Source: Gammaproteobacteria bacterium (lineage in GTDB: Bacteria > Pseudomonadota > Gammaproteobacteria > BMS3Bbin11). Taken from it: a stretch of 7,815 bases of DNA. The translations under genes were made by a program, and so were the position numbers. Of the stretch, positions 5,743 through 7,815 are shown piece by piece (position 1 is the first letter of the stretch; the number at the start of each line of letters is the position of its first letter). Below the pieces are notes generated by a model. The model saw only the letters and a program-made list of their open reading frames with translations. It searched no databases and was not told the DNA's origin. The stretch lies in contig DAOVWW010000060.1 of NCBI GenBank assembly GCA_030636465.1, positions 1 through 7,815 on the forward strand, read 5' to 3'.

Positions 5743-5937
5743 ATGAACAAAGAATATTATGATGCAGTAGTCAAGATGGAAGAAATGGGTGTTAACAACG
5801 AATACATCCAGGGCTGGCAGGGTGGCTATTTATGCAACGTCAAGCGTGAAGAACAGCGCCTAACTGAAGCCTATGAAGCAGGTTATGACGATGGCGTCGA
5901 AAAGACACAGGATAACTTTGGCAACTGGACAAGTTAA
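5743..5937 (+). CDS. Small uncharacterised 64-residue protein
   Basis: The product is a soluble, acidic, aromatic-rich protein of 64 residues with no signal peptide or membrane segment. It contains two similar Gly/aromatic motifs, GWQGGYL (24-30) and AYEAGYDDG (43-51), joined by a charged KREEQR stretch, and ends NFGNWTS. The pattern loosely recalls the GY-x-G and GW motifs of ribosome modulation factor (RMF) but the order and spacing differ, so I do not assign that function. Support for it being real: AGGGGA ribosome binding site, ATG start, normal codon use, its own upstream intergenic region, and a clear rho-independent terminator 30 bp after the stop. It is monocistronic and divergent from the Sel1 operon. 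Confidence 0.75.
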   Translation: MNKEYYDAVVKMEEMGVNNEYIQGWQGGYLCNVKREEQRLTEAYEAGYDDGVEKTQDNFGNWTS

Positions 5938-5967
5938 ATATCGATTCAAGTAGCAAGAAGTTGCACT

Positions 5968-5995
5968 AAAAAGGGAGCGATAAGGCTCCCTTTTT
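5968..5995. terminator. Bidirectional rho-independent terminator between convergent genes
   Basis: GGGAGC (5973-5978) pairs with GCTCCC (5985-5990) around a 6-nt loop, extended by AAAAA (5968-5972) against TTTTT (5991-5995). A run of seven T follows on the plus strand and five on the minus strand. It ends the 64-codon gene (plus) and can also end the histidine kinase gene (minus, stop at 6014). Confidence 0.9.
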
Positions 5996-6013
5996 TTATC
6001 CATACTGTTCTGG

Positions 6014-7156
6014 CTAAATAGTCTGTTTAGGCAGACTTATCGTAAACCGCGTTCCCTCACCTACGCCTGATTTACATTCAATATGACCAGCCAGAGTCTG
6101 CTTTACCAGGTTATAACAAATATGTAACCCCAGACCACTACTTCCCTGTCCTCTACGGGTAGTAAAAAACGGCTCAAATATACGCTGTAGTACTTTTTCT
6201 TCAATTCCTTTTCCATCATCTGCAAACACCAGCTCATATTGTTTTTCCCGTTCACAGAAACTAATCAAAAGCGTTCCTGTTGCCGGTGAATCATAGCCAT
6301 GGATGATGGAATTTATTATAAAGTTCGTCAGGATCTGTGAAATCGCCCCGGGATAGGAATTAATCCAGAGGGCATCATCACAATCCAGCTGGACGGTTAA
6401 CTTCGTCTTTTTTATCTCCGGGTGCATACTCAGTATCAGTTCATCCAGATATTCCTTTACATTGAAGCGTCTTTTATCCCCACTCGACTGATCTACAGCA
6501 ATCTGTTTAAAGCTATGTATTAGTGCAGATGCCCGCTGCAAATTGGATTCAAGGATGCGAGTCGCTTCTGCGCAGGTATCCATGAAACTCTCGAGACTGG
6601 GTTTACGTAAGGCACCGCTGTCATATTCTTCTTTAAGAATTAGATAACGTTCACGTAGATGTGAAGCCGCCGTCACACCAATTCCAACAGGAGTGTTTAT
6701 TTCATGGGCAACGCCAGCTACCAGGCCGCCAAGGGATGCCATCTTCTCAGCTTCAATTAGCTGATCTCTCGCCAGTATAGCTTCACGTTCAGCGTGTATA
6801 CGGTCAGAAATATCTCTCACCACACAGGCAGAAATCTTTCTTCCTTGCAGGCGCATATTGCCGACTGAAAATTCTGCGGGAAAGGTTTCGCCCCCCTTGC
6901 GTACAGCTGTCAGCTCGGTAGTGACATTCGCCTGGATCTTCTGCTTCACATCCAGCTCTGCAAACAGCAGACTAATGTGCTGACCTATCACTTCCTCATC
7001 GGTATATTGAAATAAAGGTTCTGCTGCGAGGTTGAAAATCTCAATGATGCCATTTTCATCAGTGATTATAATGGCATCTGGAATTGTCTCCAGAATGACC
7101 AGTTCCTGCTGCAAATATTCAGGTGATTTAGTTTCTGTCACTTTCTTGTGCGACAT
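6014..7156 (-). CDS. PAS-domain sensor histidine kinase, soluble
   Basis: This 380-residue cytoplasmic kinase has no membrane segments. Residues about 17-125 form a PAS sensor domain (ETIPDAIIITDENGIIEIFN; later FPAEFSVGNMR and VVRDISDR), followed by a short coiled linker. The dimerisation/phospho-acceptor part has the H-box VAGVAHEINTPVG with His151. The ATPase domain shows the N-box QILTNFIINSIIHG (274-287), G1 DDGKGI (313-318), F-box FEPFFTT (327-333) and G2 GSSGLGLHI (338-346). All catalytic motifs are intact, so it should autophosphorylate and pass phosphate to a response regulator. It lies 66 nt downstream of an HD-GYP gene on the same strand, its likely partner. Its PAS ligand is not deducible. 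The start codon follows cctgaagc, a weak ribosome binding site. Confidence 0.93.
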   Translation of the reverse strand: MSHKKVTETKSPEYLQQELVILETIPDAIIITDENGIIEIFNLAAEPLFQYTDEEVIGQHISLLFAELDVKQKIQANVTTELTAVRKGGETFPAEFSVGNMRLQGRKISACVVRDISDRIHAEREAILARDQLIEAEKMASLGGLVAGVAHEINTPVGIGVTAASHLRERYLILKEEYDSGALRKPSLESFMDTCAEATRILESNLQRASALIHSFKQIAVDQSSGDKRRFNVKEYLDELILSMHPEIKKTKLTVQLDCDDALWINSYPGAISQILTNFIINSIIHGYDSPATGTLLISFCEREKQYELVFADDGKGIEEKVLQRIFEPFFTTRRGQGSSGLGLHICYNLVKQTLAGHIECKSGVGEGTRFTISLPKQTI

Positions 7157-7158
7157 GC

Positions 7159-7179
7159 TTCAGGAAAAACACACCTGAA
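7159..7179. promoter_or_regulatory. Inverted repeat TTCAGG-N9-CCTGAA just before the kinase start
   Basis: A perfect 6-bp inverted repeat with a 9-nt spacer ends 3 bp upstream of the kinase ATG (7156). In the transcript it would form a small hairpin with a U-rich loop covering the ribosome binding region. It could limit translation of the kinase relative to the upstream gene, or be an operator. It is short enough to be chance. Confidence 0.3.
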
Positions 7180-7222
7180 AACCATCTGAATTTTGAGTAT
7201 GAACGCAATGATCGATCAATAT

Positions 7223-7815
7223 TTATTTATCAGGAAAGCGGTTTCTAATTTCTACAAAGCGTTCATGATTAACGATTAGCAAATCGATCAATTCAGGGTC
7301 AAATTTTTTGCCCTTCTGCTGTTGCATATATTCCAGCACTTTCTCGACTTCCCAGGCTGCTTTGTAGCAGCGATTACTGCAGAGAGCATCATATACATCG
7401 GCAATTGCTACTATCCTGCCAAAATATGTATATCGTCACCAACCAGGCCGTTTGGATACCCGCTACCATCCCAATTCTCATGATGCTGAAGAGCTATTAT
7501 AGTAGCGGCCTTTAAAATAGGCCGCTTTGACTGACTCAATAAATCAGCTCCACGCTGTGCATGTGTCTGCATCACCCCCCATTCACCATCAGTTAAAGTG
7601 GCGGGTTTATCAAGAATCCTGTCAGGAATACCTATTTTTCCGACGTCATGCAGTGGTGCAGCAGAATAGATTATCTGTGCCTTAAGTGAATCCAGGCCAA
7701 TTAACAGCGCAAGTTCTTTGGCGTTCTCTGCCACCCTACGCACGTGATTGGCCGTTTCCCTGGAGCGGGATTCAACCGCATCCCCCAGCATGTAGACTAT
7801 TTCATTCTGGGTCTG
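7223..7815 (-). pseudogene. HD-GYP domain cyclic-di-GMP phosphodiesterase/response-regulator output, frameshifted and 5'-partial
   Basis: The reading frame enters from the right edge (in frame from 7815, beginning QTQNEIVYMLGDAVESRS) and shows a canonical HD-GYP domain: NHVRRVAE, LHDVGKIGIPD with the HD pair, and HHENWDGSGYPNGL with the GYP motif. The family hydrolyses c-di-GMP to pGpG or GMP. The frame breaks at 7421-7424, where an AAAA run (TTTT in the gene) appears one base short; after shifting, GRIVAIADVYDALCSNRCYK continues the expected domain to a TAA at 7223-7225. The normal text ...HIFGRIVAIADVYDAL is thus split over two frames. Without the shift the protein would end about 60 residues early, losing part of the active site. 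A sequencing or assembly error in a homopolymer is as likely as a true mutation. The N-terminus, probably a receiver domain, lies outside the window. The PAS kinase follows in the same direction. Confidence 0.85.

Noticed and set aside
5743..5937. Assignment of the 64-residue protein as ribosome modulation factor
   Set aside because: The GY and GW motifs occur in a different order and spacing from RMF and the basic character of RMF is missing, so the resemblance is kept only as a note.
1..7815. tRNA, rRNA, CRISPR arrays, full insertion sequences, riboswitches
   Set aside because: No cloverleaf-like, regularly spaced repeat or transposase-coding sequence was seen; the only repeat element is the foldback segment at 368-535.

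Overview
This window looks like a chromosomal segment of a sulfur-oxidising gammaproteobacterium with moderate GC content. The main clues are a gene I recognise as dsrS, an accessory gene of the reverse-acting dissimilatory sulfite reductase (rDsr) sulfur-oxidation cluster, and the start of cysG, which belongs to the pathway for siroheme, the prosthetic group related to that of DsrAB. The species cannot be named from the sequence.

Layout: positions 5475 down to 560 hold a tightly packed minus-strand gene series. In transcription order it runs: Sel1-repeat protein; MoxR-type AAA+ ATPase, which shares the TAATG junction with it; a VWA/HExxH protein 8 nt later; DsrS 19 nt later; a small alpha/beta-barrel (ABM-like) protein after 76 nt; and an unrecognised 178-residue protein 11 nt later. 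Then comes a 168-bp foldback element (368-535) with perfect 23-bp terminal inverted repeats and an 18-bp palindrome exactly at its centre. It looks like a MITE inserted between this operon and cysG, which starts at 294 on the minus strand and leaves the window at position 1.

To the right, a divergent intergenic region (5476-5742) separates the operon from a small plus-strand gene of 64 codons (5743-5937). That gene has a strong Shine-Dalgarno and ends at a bidirectional rho-independent terminator (5968-5995). Convergent to it is a minus-strand signalling pair: an HD-GYP protein (7223 to the window edge, carrying an apparent 1-nt frameshift at 7421-7424), followed by a soluble PAS histidine kinase (6014-7156).

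How the genes may work together (inference): MoxR ATPases paired with VWA proteins commonly act as chaperones or metallo-enzyme activases (CbbQ/CbbO, NorQ/NorD types). Here such a pair is co-transcribed with DsrS and with a small barrel protein that keeps several landmarks of one half of sulfur oxygenase reductase: a Cys, the TFWK block, HxxxH, and a C-terminal MLW...E. This suggests a maturation or regulatory module tied to sulfur oxidation. The co-location, overlaps and motifs are visible in the sequence; the joint function is a hypothesis.
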